Shown: piece by piece, positions 34,062 through 42,628 of the stretch
How the letters are laid out: every line of letters begins with the position of its first letter
How positions within the stretch are numbered: position 1 is the first letter of the stretch
NCBI GenBank assembly: GCA_903929195.1
Contig: CAIYTT010000094.1
Location: 1 to 44,616 of the forward strand
DNA: 44,616 bases
Source: an uncultured Bacteroidota bacterium
Lineage (GTDB): Bacteria > Bacteroidota > Bacteroidia > Chitinophagales > Chitinophagaceae
Direction of reading: 5' to 3'
Made by a program: the position numbers and the translations under genes
The notes under the pieces: model-generated
Seen by the model: only the letters and a program-made list of their open reading frames with translations
Told to the model about the DNA's origin: nothing
Databases searched by the model: none

Positions 34062-34131
34062 TGGGCTTTAAAAGTGATAAACTTGGGTAAAAAGGACTGT
34101 TTAAAACATAATTTATAACATCGGATTATAC

Positions 34132-34274
34132 GATATGGCATATATTTATCATGTATTTCATGTCAATCAAATGCATATCAGATAATTATATATTGTAAAA
34201 ATATATTATATGATGTAGAAGTGATATTTATTATACAAAAAGATATGGCATATCTAGAAAAGATATGCCATATC
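34132..34274. repeat. Three copies of a 12-base GATATGGCATAT motif
   Basis: The motif occurs at 34132-34143 and 34242-34253 in the same direction, and again in reverse at 34263-34274. The last two form the terminator hairpin. The extra upstream copy could pair with the reverse copy as an alternative stem. Confidence 0.6.
34242..34274. terminator. 13-bp perfect hairpin between convergent genes
   Basis: GATATGGCATATC (34242-34254) and GATATGCCATATC (34262-34274) pair perfectly around TAGAAAA. It lies between the barrel-like protein gene and glmS, which converge, so it probably serves either strand, although no long T-run follows. Confidence 0.6.
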
Positions 34275-34302
34275 GCCACATACAAAATATATATAAATCA
34301 CA

Positions 34303-36141
34303 TTATTCTACTGTAACCGATTTTGCAAGGTTTCTTGGTTGGTCCACATTGCAACCACGCATAATGGCTATATGGTATGCAAGTAACTGTAATGGTACTA
34401 TTGTTATTAGTGGCGACAGTATTTCTTCTGTTTCAGGTACTTCAATAATATGGTCGGCTAAGGCTCTTATTTGTGTATCACCTTTGTGTACAACGGCAAT
34501 AATTTTTCCTTTACGGGCTTTTACTTCTTGCACATTAGATACTATCTTTTCATAAGCACTTTTGTTAGTAGCTAAGAATACAACAGGCATATTTTCATCT
34601 ATAAGTGCAATAGGGCCGTGTTTCATTTCTGCTGCCGGGTAACCTTCTGCATGTATATACGAAATTTCTTTTAGTTTAAGTGCGCCCTCTAATGCTACCG
34701 GGAAATTATAACCTCTTCCCAAGTATAAGAAGTTGGTTGCATTTTTATAAATGGAAGCTATTTCTTTAATAGAGTCATTTAATAATAATGTTTCTTCAAT
34801 CTTTTTAGGTATCTGTTCTAATTCGTACAGTATTTCACGCAATTTAGGAGTAGAGATGGTTCCCTTACTATGTGCCAATTGCAATGCAATAAGAGTAAGA
34901 AGCGTAATTTGCGTTGAAAATGCTTTTGTAGATGCTACACCAATTTCCGGCCCGGCGTGTGTGTAGCTGCCACTGTGCGATGCCCTTGGTATAGACGCAC
35001 CAATTACATTACAAATACCATATATAAATGCTTGTCTGCTTTTGGCAATTTCTATTGCTGCTAAGGTATCTGCTGTTTCGCCTGATTGCGAAATGGCAAT
35101 TACCACATCCATTTCGTGTAAAATAGGGTTACGGTAACGGAATTCAGATGCATATTCTACTTCTACCGGCACGCGTGCCAAATCTTCTATTAAGTATTCG
35201 CCTATTAAGCCGGAGTGCCACGATGTGCCGCAAGCTGTAATAATAAAACGCTCTGCTTTATCTATTCTATTTAGGTAATCTGTTATACCGCTTAATTTTA
35301 TCCAGCCCTGTTGAGCACTCATTCTGCCACGTAAAGCATCTTCAATAGCCTTTGGTTGTTCGTAAATCTCTTTAAGCATGAAATGGTCGAAACCGCCTTT
35401 TTCAATTTTTTCAAGAGAAAATTCCAGTTTCTTAATCACATGCGATTTTTCAATATTGCCCAATGTTCTTATGGAATAACTACCATCCATATTTATAACG
35501 GCATATTCCTGATCGTCTAGATATACTACATTTTTAGTATATTCAATAATCGGTGATGCATCAGAAGCAATGAAAAACTCATCAAGACCAATACCTATTA
35601 CCAATGGGCTACCTTTGCGGGCAGCAATTAACTGATTAGGATTGTTTTTGTTTAATATAACAATTGCATACGCACCCACAACCTCATTTAGGGCTATACG
35701 CACAGCATTATCTAAACTTGTATTTTCAGCTTTTTGTACTTCTTCTATCAGGTTCACCAATACTTCGGTATCGGTATCAGAATGAAACACATAGCCTCTG
35801 GTTTGTAATTCTGCTTTTATTGAAGCATAATTTTCTATAATACCATTATGTATTATTGCTAAATTGCCCGATTGTGATAGATGCGGATGTGCATTTCTAT
35901 CATTAGGTTCGCCATGCGTTGCCCAGCGAGTATGCCCAATACCTATGCAAGAGTAAATATTGTTTTTGTCAACAATTTTTTCAAGGTCTATTACTTTGCC
36001 TGCCTTCTTAAAAAGGGTCATTCCACCGTTAAGTAGAGCAATTCCTGCACTGTCGTAGCCTCTGTATTCAAGTCTTTTCAATCCCTTTATTAAGATGTCA
36101 TAAGCTTGTTTTTTGCCAATATAACCTACTATACCACACAT
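34303..36141 (-). CDS. glmS: Glucosamine-6-phosphate synthase (isomerising)
   Basis: This 612-residue enzyme makes glucosamine 6-phosphate from fructose 6-phosphate and glutamine, the first step toward UDP-GlcNAc, peptidoglycan and LPS. The N-terminal Ntn glutaminase begins MCGIVGYIG with nucleophile Cys2, followed by HTRWATHGEPNDRNAHPH and IHNGIIENYASIK. Two SIS domains follow (ITACGTSWHSG, SQSGETADTLAAI, STKAFSTQITLL, YLGRGYNFPVALEGALKL, GYPAAEMKHGPIALI), ending with DQPRNLAKSVTVE. It is 17 bases downstream of the DUF4270 gene in the same operon. No glmS ribozyme is expected in this phylum and none is seen. Confidence 0.97.
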   Translation of the reverse strand: MCGIVGYIGKKQAYDILIKGLKRLEYRGYDSAGIALLNGGMTLFKKAGKVIDLEKIVDKNNIYSCIGIGHTRWATHGEPNDRNAHPHLSQSGNLAIIHNGIIENYASIKAELQTRGYVFHSDTDTEVLVNLIEEVQKAENTSLDNAVRIALNEVVGAYAIVILNKNNPNQLIAARKGSPLVIGIGLDEFFIASDASPIIEYTKNVVYLDDQEYAVINMDGSYSIRTLGNIEKSHVIKKLEFSLEKIEKGGFDHFMLKEIYEQPKAIEDALRGRMSAQQGWIKLSGITDYLNRIDKAERFIITACGTSWHSGLIGEYLIEDLARVPVEVEYASEFRYRNPILHEMDVVIAISQSGETADTLAAIEIAKSRQAFIYGICNVIGASIPRASHSGSYTHAGPEIGVASTKAFSTQITLLTLIALQLAHSKGTISTPKLREILYELEQIPKKIEETLLLNDSIKEIASIYKNATNFLYLGRGYNFPVALEGALKLKEISYIHAEGYPAAEMKHGPIALIDENMPVVFLATNKSAYEKIVSNVQEVKARKGKIIAVVHKGDTQIRALADHIIEVPETEEILSPLITIVPLQLLAYHIAIMRGCNVDQPRNLAKSVTVE

Positions 36142-36158
36142 AAAAATATATTTTTAGT

Positions 36159-37559
36159 TTAATAATTTATTTTGGAATATACTACATTTAATTTAGTTCT
36201 CAAATTTGTTACCGGATAGTTTCCTCCACCACATACCAAATGTGCAGCACCATAAAAATCTTGAGTTCCATTAATATGTAAATGTATTGTATCGCTTTTT
36301 TGTGCAATTGCCTGCATTAGTTCTCTTGGTATATCTATAGAATAATAAGCACCATGTGGGTAGCCGTCCAACATGGTAAGAGGTGTAATACTTGTAAGTG
36401 GGTATCTGTCTGCTACGGTATAAGCTTGCCCCTGTATATAGCTTTGTGGATAGGTGGCACTGCTGATACCGATTGTATATATTTTTTCAGGACCGTAGAA
36501 AACCGTATTATTATAAGCCGGTAATAATGGAAATACTAATTCTGCTTTATTAATAATGCCTTTAGGTAAAGAGTTTATGCCATAAATTTTTATATCTATG
36601 CCGGCACCGGGTTGGTTCTGCAATGCAATAATACTATCGTTAACTTGTGTTGATTGATATAAATTATTTACCGGATAGCGACTAAACGAATTATTTACAT
36701 TGTTTAGATGGGCACAATAAGTGGTATTGTAATAAAATTGAGCGTAAGAGGTATCGCCCGGATAGGCATGGTAATAAACAAGAACACCGGCTTGTGCATA
36801 GGGTGTAGAACCATCTAATTCGAAATAAGGCATTGCAGTGGTTGATTGTCTTGAATCTGCAACTTTTACACACAAGCCATTAAAATAATTAATAAATGTT
36901 TGCGGCAATGGGTTACCACTTGCAGCAGTGTAAATTAAGGCTGAATTAAGCTTAGATAAGAATTTGGCACTATCTAATTTTATTCTTAAACCCGATTGAT
37001 GTTGATAATATACCGGAAAAAGGGAATCTTTAAGGTGATATAGATTTACAGAAACAGGTTTACTTAATGGATTAGTAAAGTCAATAGGCTTGGTATTGTA
37101 AGAATTGTAATTTGTAGAATAACCTATTGAATCGGTTAAATAAAATACTTGGTAGCTTTGTGTAATAGTTTGATTGGCTGTATCGCCCCAAGTATAACCG
37201 CTATAAGGCATAACCATAACAACAGAATCTATGGTATCGTTTACTGCAAAGGTAAAACCCGAAGCAGCCGGAATAACTTGAAAATAAGTGGCACCAATAA
37301 TATTGCCGAAAAAAGGGTCTGTAATAGAACCGATTGCTTGATAAATAGGAATACCGCCAATATTAGTACTTGTAGATATCGTATCATCGAAAAAGGTATG
37401 TGTAATACAACCTAATGAGGTACTGTATATACCTACGGTATCGTTAGCAGGCGAAACTTTTGTGCTTATATGTATGTTTTCTTTACAAGCAGAAAAGATT
37501 AGAATATTAATTAATAAAATTATACGTAAAAAAGTATAATTATTTTTTTTTAGATTCAA
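36159..37559 (-). CDS. DUF4270 family lipoprotein
   Basis: This 466-residue protein has a lipoprotein signal (LINILIFSAC, Cys25). The mature region resembles DUF4270: TVGIYSTSLGCITHTFFDD, GSITDPFFGNIIGATYFQV, TIDSVVMVMPYSGYTWGDT, long beta-rich middle and GIINKAELVFPLLPAYN near the C-terminus. The family is found across Bacteroidota, often between a glycogen-synthase-like gene and glmS, as here. Function unknown; surface or periplasmic location is inferred. Confidence 0.85.
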   Translation of the reverse strand: MNLKKNNYTFLRIILLINILIFSACKENIHISTKVSPANDTVGIYSTSLGCITHTFFDDTISTSTNIGGIPIYQAIGSITDPFFGNIIGATYFQVIPAASGFTFAVNDTIDSVVMVMPYSGYTWGDTANQTITQSYQVFYLTDSIGYSTNYNSYNTKPIDFTNPLSKPVSVNLYHLKDSLFPVYYQHQSGLRIKLDSAKFLSKLNSALIYTAASGNPLPQTFINYFNGLCVKVADSRQSTTAMPYFELDGSTPYAQAGVLVYYHAYPGDTSYAQFYYNTTYCAHLNNVNNSFSRYPVNNLYQSTQVNDSIIALQNQPGAGIDIKIYGINSLPKGIINKAELVFPLLPAYNNTVFYGPEKIYTIGISSATYPQSYIQGQAYTVADRYPLTSITPLTMLDGYPHGAYYSIDIPRELMQAIAQKSDTIHLHINGTQDFYGAAHLVCGGGNYPVTNLRTKLNVVYSKINY

Positions 37560-37594
37560 AGTATAAAATTTACGCTAAGTTGATAAAAGAAAAA

Positions 37595-38422
37595 CTAAAG
37601 CTCTGTTAAGCTTTTATATAAGTCTAATAATGGTGTAATATCCTCTTTCCAACCTTGTTCGTAACTAAGCACTTTTTTATATCTGTTGGGTTTAATTTCA
37701 TTAGTAATTTCTTCCTCCAGACTTTCAGACCCAATAACTACAACATCGGCATATTTAGAGCCGCCAAGATTTAAGGCAATATTCGTACCATCGCGATATA
37801 CATCAAAGTCTTTTTCTTTAATATCCGTACTAATCGTAGCTTTTTTCTCAAAATTGGCATTCAATGTTTCCGTAAATTGGCTGGCTTGTGCAGTATATAT
37901 TACTTTTGAATATCCGAATACAGGCTCTTTTTTGTATGTTGTTTTTAGATATAAAGGTATAAGGGAGGTCATCCAACCATGGCAATGAATAACGTGTGGC
38001 GGCCATCCGAATTTTTTAACTGTTTCTAAAGCACTTTTACAGAAAAAAATCATTCGTTCGCCATTATCGTCATGAAAATTATCTTGGTCATCTCGAAAAA
38101 CGGATTTTCTTTTAAAATAATCTTCATTATCCATAAAGTAAACCTGCAAGCGGGCATTTGGCAAAGAGGCAACCTTAATAATTAATGGATAATCATCTTT
38201 ATCAATAATTACATTAATACCCGACAGTCGCACAACTTCATGCAGTCTGTGGCGACGCTCGTTAATAACTCCAAAACGCGGCATAATAACCCGCACTTCA
38301 ATACCCGAATCAAAAGTTTTAATAGCCAACTTGTTTAGCACCTGCGCAAAATCGGTAAATTCCGTGTAAGGCGATAGCTCGTTAGCAATTATTAAAACTC
38401 GTTTCTTTGTGTCTATAGACAT
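37595..38422 (-). CDS. Glycogen/starch synthase N-terminal domain protein (short form)
   Basis: This 275-residue protein resembles the N-terminal (GT5 acceptor-side) domain of glycogen synthase: VLIIANELSPYTEFTDFAQV, VRVIMPRFGVINERRHRLHE, VYFMDNEDYFKRKSVF, CKSALETVKKFGWPPHVIHCHG and WMTSLIPLYLKTTY. The C-terminal GT-B half, which binds ADP-glucose, is absent, so it is unlikely to make glycogen by itself. The same short form beside DUF4270, glmS and panC is common in the phylum. An exact -7 box lies upstream at 38465-38472; the DUF4270 gene follows after 35 bases. Confidence 0.85.
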   Translation of the reverse strand: MSIDTKKRVLIIANELSPYTEFTDFAQVLNKLAIKTFDSGIEVRVIMPRFGVINERRHRLHEVVRLSGINVIIDKDDYPLIIKVASLPNARLQVYFMDNEDYFKRKSVFRDDQDNFHDDNGERMIFFCKSALETVKKFGWPPHVIHCHGWMTSLIPLYLKTTYKKEPVFGYSKVIYTAQASQFTETLNANFEKKATISTDIKEKDFDVYRDGTNIALNLGGSKYADVVVIGSESLEEEITNEIKPNRYKKVLSYEQGWKEDITPLLDLYKSLTEL

Positions 38423-38464
38423 GCAAAAGAATTTATTATAAGTACAAATTACCTAAATAGTTTG

Positions 38465-38472
38465 CAAAATTA
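38465..38472 (-). promoter_or_regulatory. -7 box (TAATTTTG) for the glycogen-synthase-like/DUF4270/glmS operon
   Basis: An exact TAnnTTTG match on the minus strand, 42 bases before the start codon, in the divergent gap with panC. On the other strand a near match (TTATTTTG, 38494-38501) suits panC. Confidence 0.5.
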
Positions 38473-38526
38473 CGAAAATATTGAATTACAATGTTATTTT
38501 GCAGCCCCTATTCAAAAAATAGTTGC

Positions 38527-39372
38527 ATGATTATCTTTAAAAAGGTTGATGATATAAAAAATTATATCTCTGAAGTACATAAAAATGGTACTAATATTGG
38601 CTTTGTGCCTACAATGGGTGCATTACACAGTGGTCATATTTCTTTAATAAATAAAGCAAAAAAAGAAAATGATATTGTTGTATGCAGTATATTTTTAAAT
38701 CCTACCCAGTTTAATGATAAAAATGATTTTGATAAATATCCTGTTTCTACACCGGCAGATATTGACTTATTAATAAAAGCAAATTGCGATATACTCTTCT
38801 TACCGTCTGTAGAAGAAATTTATCCTTCCGGAGAATCGGATGTGAAATCGTATGATTTCGGCTATTTAGATACCATATTAGAAGGTGCCGGCAGACCGGG
38901 CCATTTTAAAGGTGTGGGGCAAGTTGTAGGTCGTTTATTAGATATTGTGCAGCCGGACACTCTCTATTTAGGGCAGAAGGATTATCAACAATGTATGGTA
39001 ATAAAACAATTACTTGTGCTTTTAAAAATTAATAATATTAAAATAAATATATGCCCTACCTACCGCGAGGAAGACGGGCTTGCAATGAGTTCTCGTAACA
39101 GAAGGCTTACTGAAAGCCAACGTTCGGTGGCAAGTGTTATTTATCAATGTCTTGTATCAATTAAAACAAAACAAAATACCGACAGTTTTTCTACTGTAAA
39201 AAAGCAATGCCATGAATTGTTGATAGATAAAGGGTTCTTACCCGAATATATTCAGTTGGCAGATGCCGGAAATTTAAGAATCTTAAATGATTTTGAATCG
39301 GCTACAAATATGATTGTTTTTATTGCCGCTAAAATTGGCGATATCCGTCTTATTGATAACATGCTACTTTAA
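38527..39372 (+). CDS. panC: Pantothenate synthetase
   Basis: This 281-residue enzyme joins pantoate and beta-alanine using ATP, in pantothenate and coenzyme A synthesis. The ATG at 38527 is preferred over an upstream in-frame one (38491) because MIIFKKVDDIKNYI is the normal family start and a promoter-like TTATTTTG lies in the upstream extension. Motifs: GFVPTMGALHSGHISLINKA (HxGH nucleotide site), CSIFLNPTQFNDKNDFDKYP, GRPGHFKGVGQVVGRLLDIV, YLGQKDYQQCMVIKQL and TYREEDGLAMSSRNRRLTE (with the KMSK-like SSRN). It is divergent from the glmS operon. Confidence 0.95.
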   Translation: MIIFKKVDDIKNYISEVHKNGTNIGFVPTMGALHSGHISLINKAKKENDIVVCSIFLNPTQFNDKNDFDKYPVSTPADIDLLIKANCDILFLPSVEEIYPSGESDVKSYDFGYLDTILEGAGRPGHFKGVGQVVGRLLDIVQPDTLYLGQKDYQQCMVIKQLLVLLKINNIKINICPTYREEDGLAMSSRNRRLTESQRSVASVIYQCLVSIKTKQNTDSFSTVKKQCHELLIDKGFLPEYIQLADAGNLRILNDFESATNMIVFIAAKIGDIRLIDNMLL

Positions 39373-39809
39373 TAGTTGCGTACTATTAATTCGTTCATTA
39401 TTTAAAATATATAACTGTAATTATTCAGCCATATAGTTGCAATAAATATTAAATAAGGTCTATTGTTTTATTACAAATGGGGGGTATTACTTTGTAAAAA
39501 AATGTTATAAAACATAAGCAATACTGAAAGTTAGCAAACATTAAAGGGATGTTTAGAAACGATGAAAGATACTCAATTGCATAAAGGCTGTTTGCTATGT
39601 ATCAGGTTTCATTTTGGTCTGCCAAGAAGAAAGCAGGTGAAATATATAAATTGAATCTGCCAAAGAAAATTTTTTTCTGGCATTCATTTTGTATAATAAA
39701 ATTAATATGCTAAACCTGATTTTATAGTTATAGTAAAATAGCGATATCAACATGAGTAGTTCAGATAATGTGTTCTTTTATAATTTACCATTACTAAATA
39801 AAGAGTATA
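39373..39809. other. AT-rich gap between panC and the DUF922 gene
   Basis: No gene was recognised. A short hairpin TGCCA/TGGCA around an A/T run (39658-39682) and a 9-bp inverted repeat ATCAGGTTT/AAACCTGAT (39601-39609 and 39712-39720) are present, but both are near what chance would give. Confidence 0.45.
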
Positions 39810-40364
39810 ATGAATAAATATATCTGCAATATATTTATTATTATCTCTTTTTTATTCTTTTTGGATTCTAAAACAATTGCACAACAAATTTTATGGCGTT
39901 CAGACTGTCATTTATCAAGTGATGATTTCAATGGTAAGAAGCCTCAAAAAAGTAGGTGGGATGCCGTTACAGTTACTCAGTTACATTATACATTAAGAGC
40001 TGATTGTAAGGATAGTATCGCTGTAAAAGTTACTTGTATGTTCGACACCGAAAAATCGTGGAAAAAATACAAAAAACTGAATCCGTATTTGTTGAAGCAC
40101 GAGCAATCACATTTTGATATTGCTGAATTATATGCGAGGAAATTAAGACAGGATTTAAAAAAGTTTCTATTAACTAAAGATAATCACTTTAATCCGGAAT
40201 GGAAATTACAATATATATTATTAAGAAATAATCATGGAAATCGGCATACTCAAAAAAAATATGATCGTCAAACAAGGCATTCAGGAAGAAGAATAAAACA
40301 AAGGGAATGGAATACTAAAATTGCCGATGAGCTAAAGGCAATGAGTAACTTTGAAGTAAATTGA
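39810..40364 (+). CDS. DUF922 family secreted protein (putative Zn-dependent protease fold)
   Basis: This 184-residue protein has a signal peptide (1-24, ending KTIAQ). The DUF922 region includes LWRSDCHLSSDDFNGKKP and the metal-binding-like helix LLKHEQSHFDIAELYARKLR, an HEQxH motif that suggests a zincin fold. The C-terminal 45 residues are basic and low-complexity (RHTQKKYDRQTRHSGRRIKQ). Peptidase activity is unproved in this family. It is followed by a strong convergent terminator. Confidence 0.8.
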   Translation: MNKYICNIFIIISFLFFLDSKTIAQQILWRSDCHLSSDDFNGKKPQKSRWDAVTVTQLHYTLRADCKDSIAVKVTCMFDTEKSWKKYKKLNPYLLKHEQSHFDIAELYARKLRQDLKKFLLTKDNHFNPEWKLQYILLRNNHGNRHTQKKYDRQTRHSGRRIKQREWNTKIADELKAMSNFEVN

Positions 40365-40481
40365 TTTTTTTAGACAACTGTTCTGTAAAATTTAAATTTA
40401 TTTTACCCCTTAATTTGCCATTCTACAAACTCTTGTTAAACCGGCTAAAAGACGATGTCAAACCAATATACATTCTTAAAA

Positions 40482-40527
40482 ACCAAAAAACGTTTATTGA
40501 AACAATTTTCAATAAACGTTTTTTGGT
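40482..40527. terminator. 21-bp perfect hairpin between DUF922 gene and htpG
   Basis: Positions 40482-40502 and 40507-40527 are perfect reverse complements around CAAT. The arms start with ACCAAAAAACG, giving a T-run on either strand, so both convergent genes can end here. A second short palindrome (about 40535-40556) follows. Confidence 0.88.
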
Positions 40528-40585
40528 GATTTGTAAAAATCAGTAACTGATTTTTTAGCTTATTTTATTAGAATTAATCTAATAT

Positions 40586-42472
40586 TTAGTTTAACATATT
40601 TACGCTTCTATTTACAAAATCGGTAAGCTCAGCACCTGTAAGCATACCTTGCGAAAGCATGGCAAGGTCGAATGCTTGTTTTGCCAATTGTGTTTTTTCT
40701 GTTTCACTGCCGGCATTTAATATTTTGCTTATTAATTTGTGATTGCCATTTACTGCTACTTTATAATTATCAGGGAATGCACCATAGAAACCCATACCAC
40801 CACCATTTGCAGCCATTTCTTTCATTCTTCTCATAAACTCATCCATGGTTACAAAAACAGGAAAATCTTCAGGATGCAGGCTTTCTACCTCTACCTTCAT
40901 ATTCGTATTGCTAATAGCCTTTTCAAATAATGATTTTATATCATCACTTTGTTCTTTAGACAATACAGATTCTATTGCATCATTTTTAGCTATTAGTTTA
41001 TCTATTACGTCTGAATCAACCCTCTTTAAAGAGGTTTTTTCTAATTTTCGCTCCATAGAACTAATAAAATGACTGTCAATTGGGGAATTCATCAATAAAA
41101 CATCATATCCCTTTTTAGAAGCATTCTGTATATATGAATCTTGTTTATTAGTATCGGTAGCATATAAATAAACAATTCTGCTGTCTTTATCGGTTTGTAA
41201 TGGTTCTACTTTATCGTGATATTCACTTAATGTATAATTTTCCTTTTTAGTATTTACTAAAAGTGCAAAGTCTTTAGCTTTATCATAAAACTTCTCTTCA
41301 CTTATCATACCGTATTTAACAAACAGACCAATCTCATTCCACTTTTCTTCGTAAGATTTACGGTCGCTTTTAAATAAATCGCCTAATTTATCGGCTACTT
41401 TTCTGGATATATAGCTGTTAATTTTCTTTACATTACTATCTGCCTGTAAAAAGCTACGTGATACATTTAACGGTATATCCGGAGAGTCTATAACACCATG
41501 CAATAACATAAGAAACTCGGGCACAATGTCTTTTACTTCGTCTGTTATAAATACCTGACGCGAGAATAGTTTTATTTTATTACGAGTAAGTTCCAGTTCG
41601 TTCTTTACTTTAGGGAAATAAAGCACACCTGTAAGGTTAAATGGATAATCAACATTTAAATGTATCCAGAATAAAGGTGGTTCTGTCATCGGATACAGCT
41701 CACTATAAAAAGCAAGATAGTCATCGTCTTTTAATTCCGAAGGCGATTTTGTCCATATTGGGTGTGTATTATTAATAATGTCATCTACTTCAATTTCTTT
41801 CGTTTTTTCTTCACCTTTTTCATCTACACCATCCGGTACATATTCTGTTTTTGTACCAAACTTAATAGGTATAGGCAAGAACATACAATATTTTTTTAGA
41901 ATATCGTAAAGTTTAGAATTCACTAAAAACTCTTCTGAATCTTGGTTTACATGTAAAATAATATCTGTTCCACGAGTAGCACGGTCGCCTGCTGAAATCT
42001 CAAATTGAGTACTGCCATCGCAAGTCCAACGTGCAGCTTCTGCACCATCTTGATAAGATAAAGTGTTTATTTCAACAGTATCGGCAACCATGAAAGCAGA
42101 GTAGAATCCTAAACCGAACTTTCCTATTAATTCCTTAGCATCTTGTGCATCTTTAAACTTATCTAAGAATTCTGTAGCTCCGGAAAACGCTATCTGATTT
42201 ATATATTTCTTAATTTCCTCGGCAGTCATACCAAGTCCATTATCCGAAATGGTTATGGTTTTCTTTTCTGCATCAAATGATACCGTAACTAATGGTTCGC
42301 CAATTTCACCACTAAAATGACCCAATGAAGACAAACGTTTTAGTTTTTGTACCGCATCTACAGCATTAGATACTAACTCGCGTAGAAATATCTCATTATC
42401 TGAGTATAAGAATTTTTTGATTATCGGAAAAATATTTTCCGTGTTAATTGAAATAGTGCCTTTTTCCTGCAT
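40586..42472 (-). CDS. htpG: Molecular chaperone HtpG (Hsp90)
   Basis: This 628-residue ATP-dependent chaperone helps mature client proteins under stress. The N-terminal GHKL domain shows ELVSNAVDAVQKLKRLS, ISDNGLGMTAEEIKKYINQIA and IGKFGLGFYSAFMVADTVEI (nucleotide-binding glycine motif). The middle domain includes PLFWIHLNVDYPFNLTGVLY and the Hsp90 block IDSPDIPLNVSRSFLQAD with the catalytic Arg. The C-terminal domain is shorter than in E. coli but complete to the stop. It stands alone as a gene, converging with the DUF922 gene. Confidence 0.97.
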   Translation of the reverse strand: MQEKGTISINTENIFPIIKKFLYSDNEIFLRELVSNAVDAVQKLKRLSSLGHFSGEIGEPLVTVSFDAEKKTITISDNGLGMTAEEIKKYINQIAFSGATEFLDKFKDAQDAKELIGKFGLGFYSAFMVADTVEINTLSYQDGAEAARWTCDGSTQFEISAGDRATRGTDIILHVNQDSEEFLVNSKLYDILKKYCMFLPIPIKFGTKTEYVPDGVDEKGEEKTKEIEVDDIINNTHPIWTKSPSELKDDDYLAFYSELYPMTEPPLFWIHLNVDYPFNLTGVLYFPKVKNELELTRNKIKLFSRQVFITDEVKDIVPEFLMLLHGVIDSPDIPLNVSRSFLQADSNVKKINSYISRKVADKLGDLFKSDRKSYEEKWNEIGLFVKYGMISEEKFYDKAKDFALLVNTKKENYTLSEYHDKVEPLQTDKDSRIVYLYATDTNKQDSYIQNASKKGYDVLLMNSPIDSHFISSMERKLEKTSLKRVDSDVIDKLIAKNDAIESVLSKEQSDDIKSLFEKAISNTNMKVEVESLHPEDFPVFVTMDEFMRRMKEMAANGGGMGFYGAFPDNYKVAVNGNHKLISKILNAGSETEKTQLAKQAFDLAMLSQGMLTGAELTDFVNRSVNMLN

Positions 42473-42565
42473 AATAATTTATGTTTTTCTATGTATTTAG
42501 GTGTAAGCAATTGTTGTTCCAAGTTATTTATACAGCCATTTTGTCAGTATTTTGGAAACTGTATT

Positions 42566-42604
42566 TACAAAAAAAAGCTCGTATGTTTATTACAAACGAG
42601 CTTT
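42566..42604 (-). terminator. Terminator of the moxR gene
   Basis: AAAGCTCGT (42574-42582) and ACGAGCTTT (42596-42604) form a 9-bp stem with a 13-base loop; on the minus strand the stem is followed by a run of eight T. It lies 25 bases after the moxR stop and before htpG. Confidence 0.85.
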
Positions 42605-42628
42605 CAATATAGTGAATTGCAAATGCTA

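Noticed and set aside
39561-39653. About 30-codon frame (MKDTQLHKGC start) in the gap after panC
   Set aside because: Too short and without signal, motif or promoter to support it as a gene.
39601-39720. 9-bp inverted repeat flanking a small hairpin, a possible miniature element
   Set aside because: A 9-bp inverted pair in a 437-base AT-rich gap is close to chance, and no target duplication was seen.
40361-40546. Short frame after the DUF922 gene
   Set aside because: It starts at a TTG inside the DUF922 stop region and runs through the 21-bp terminator hairpin.
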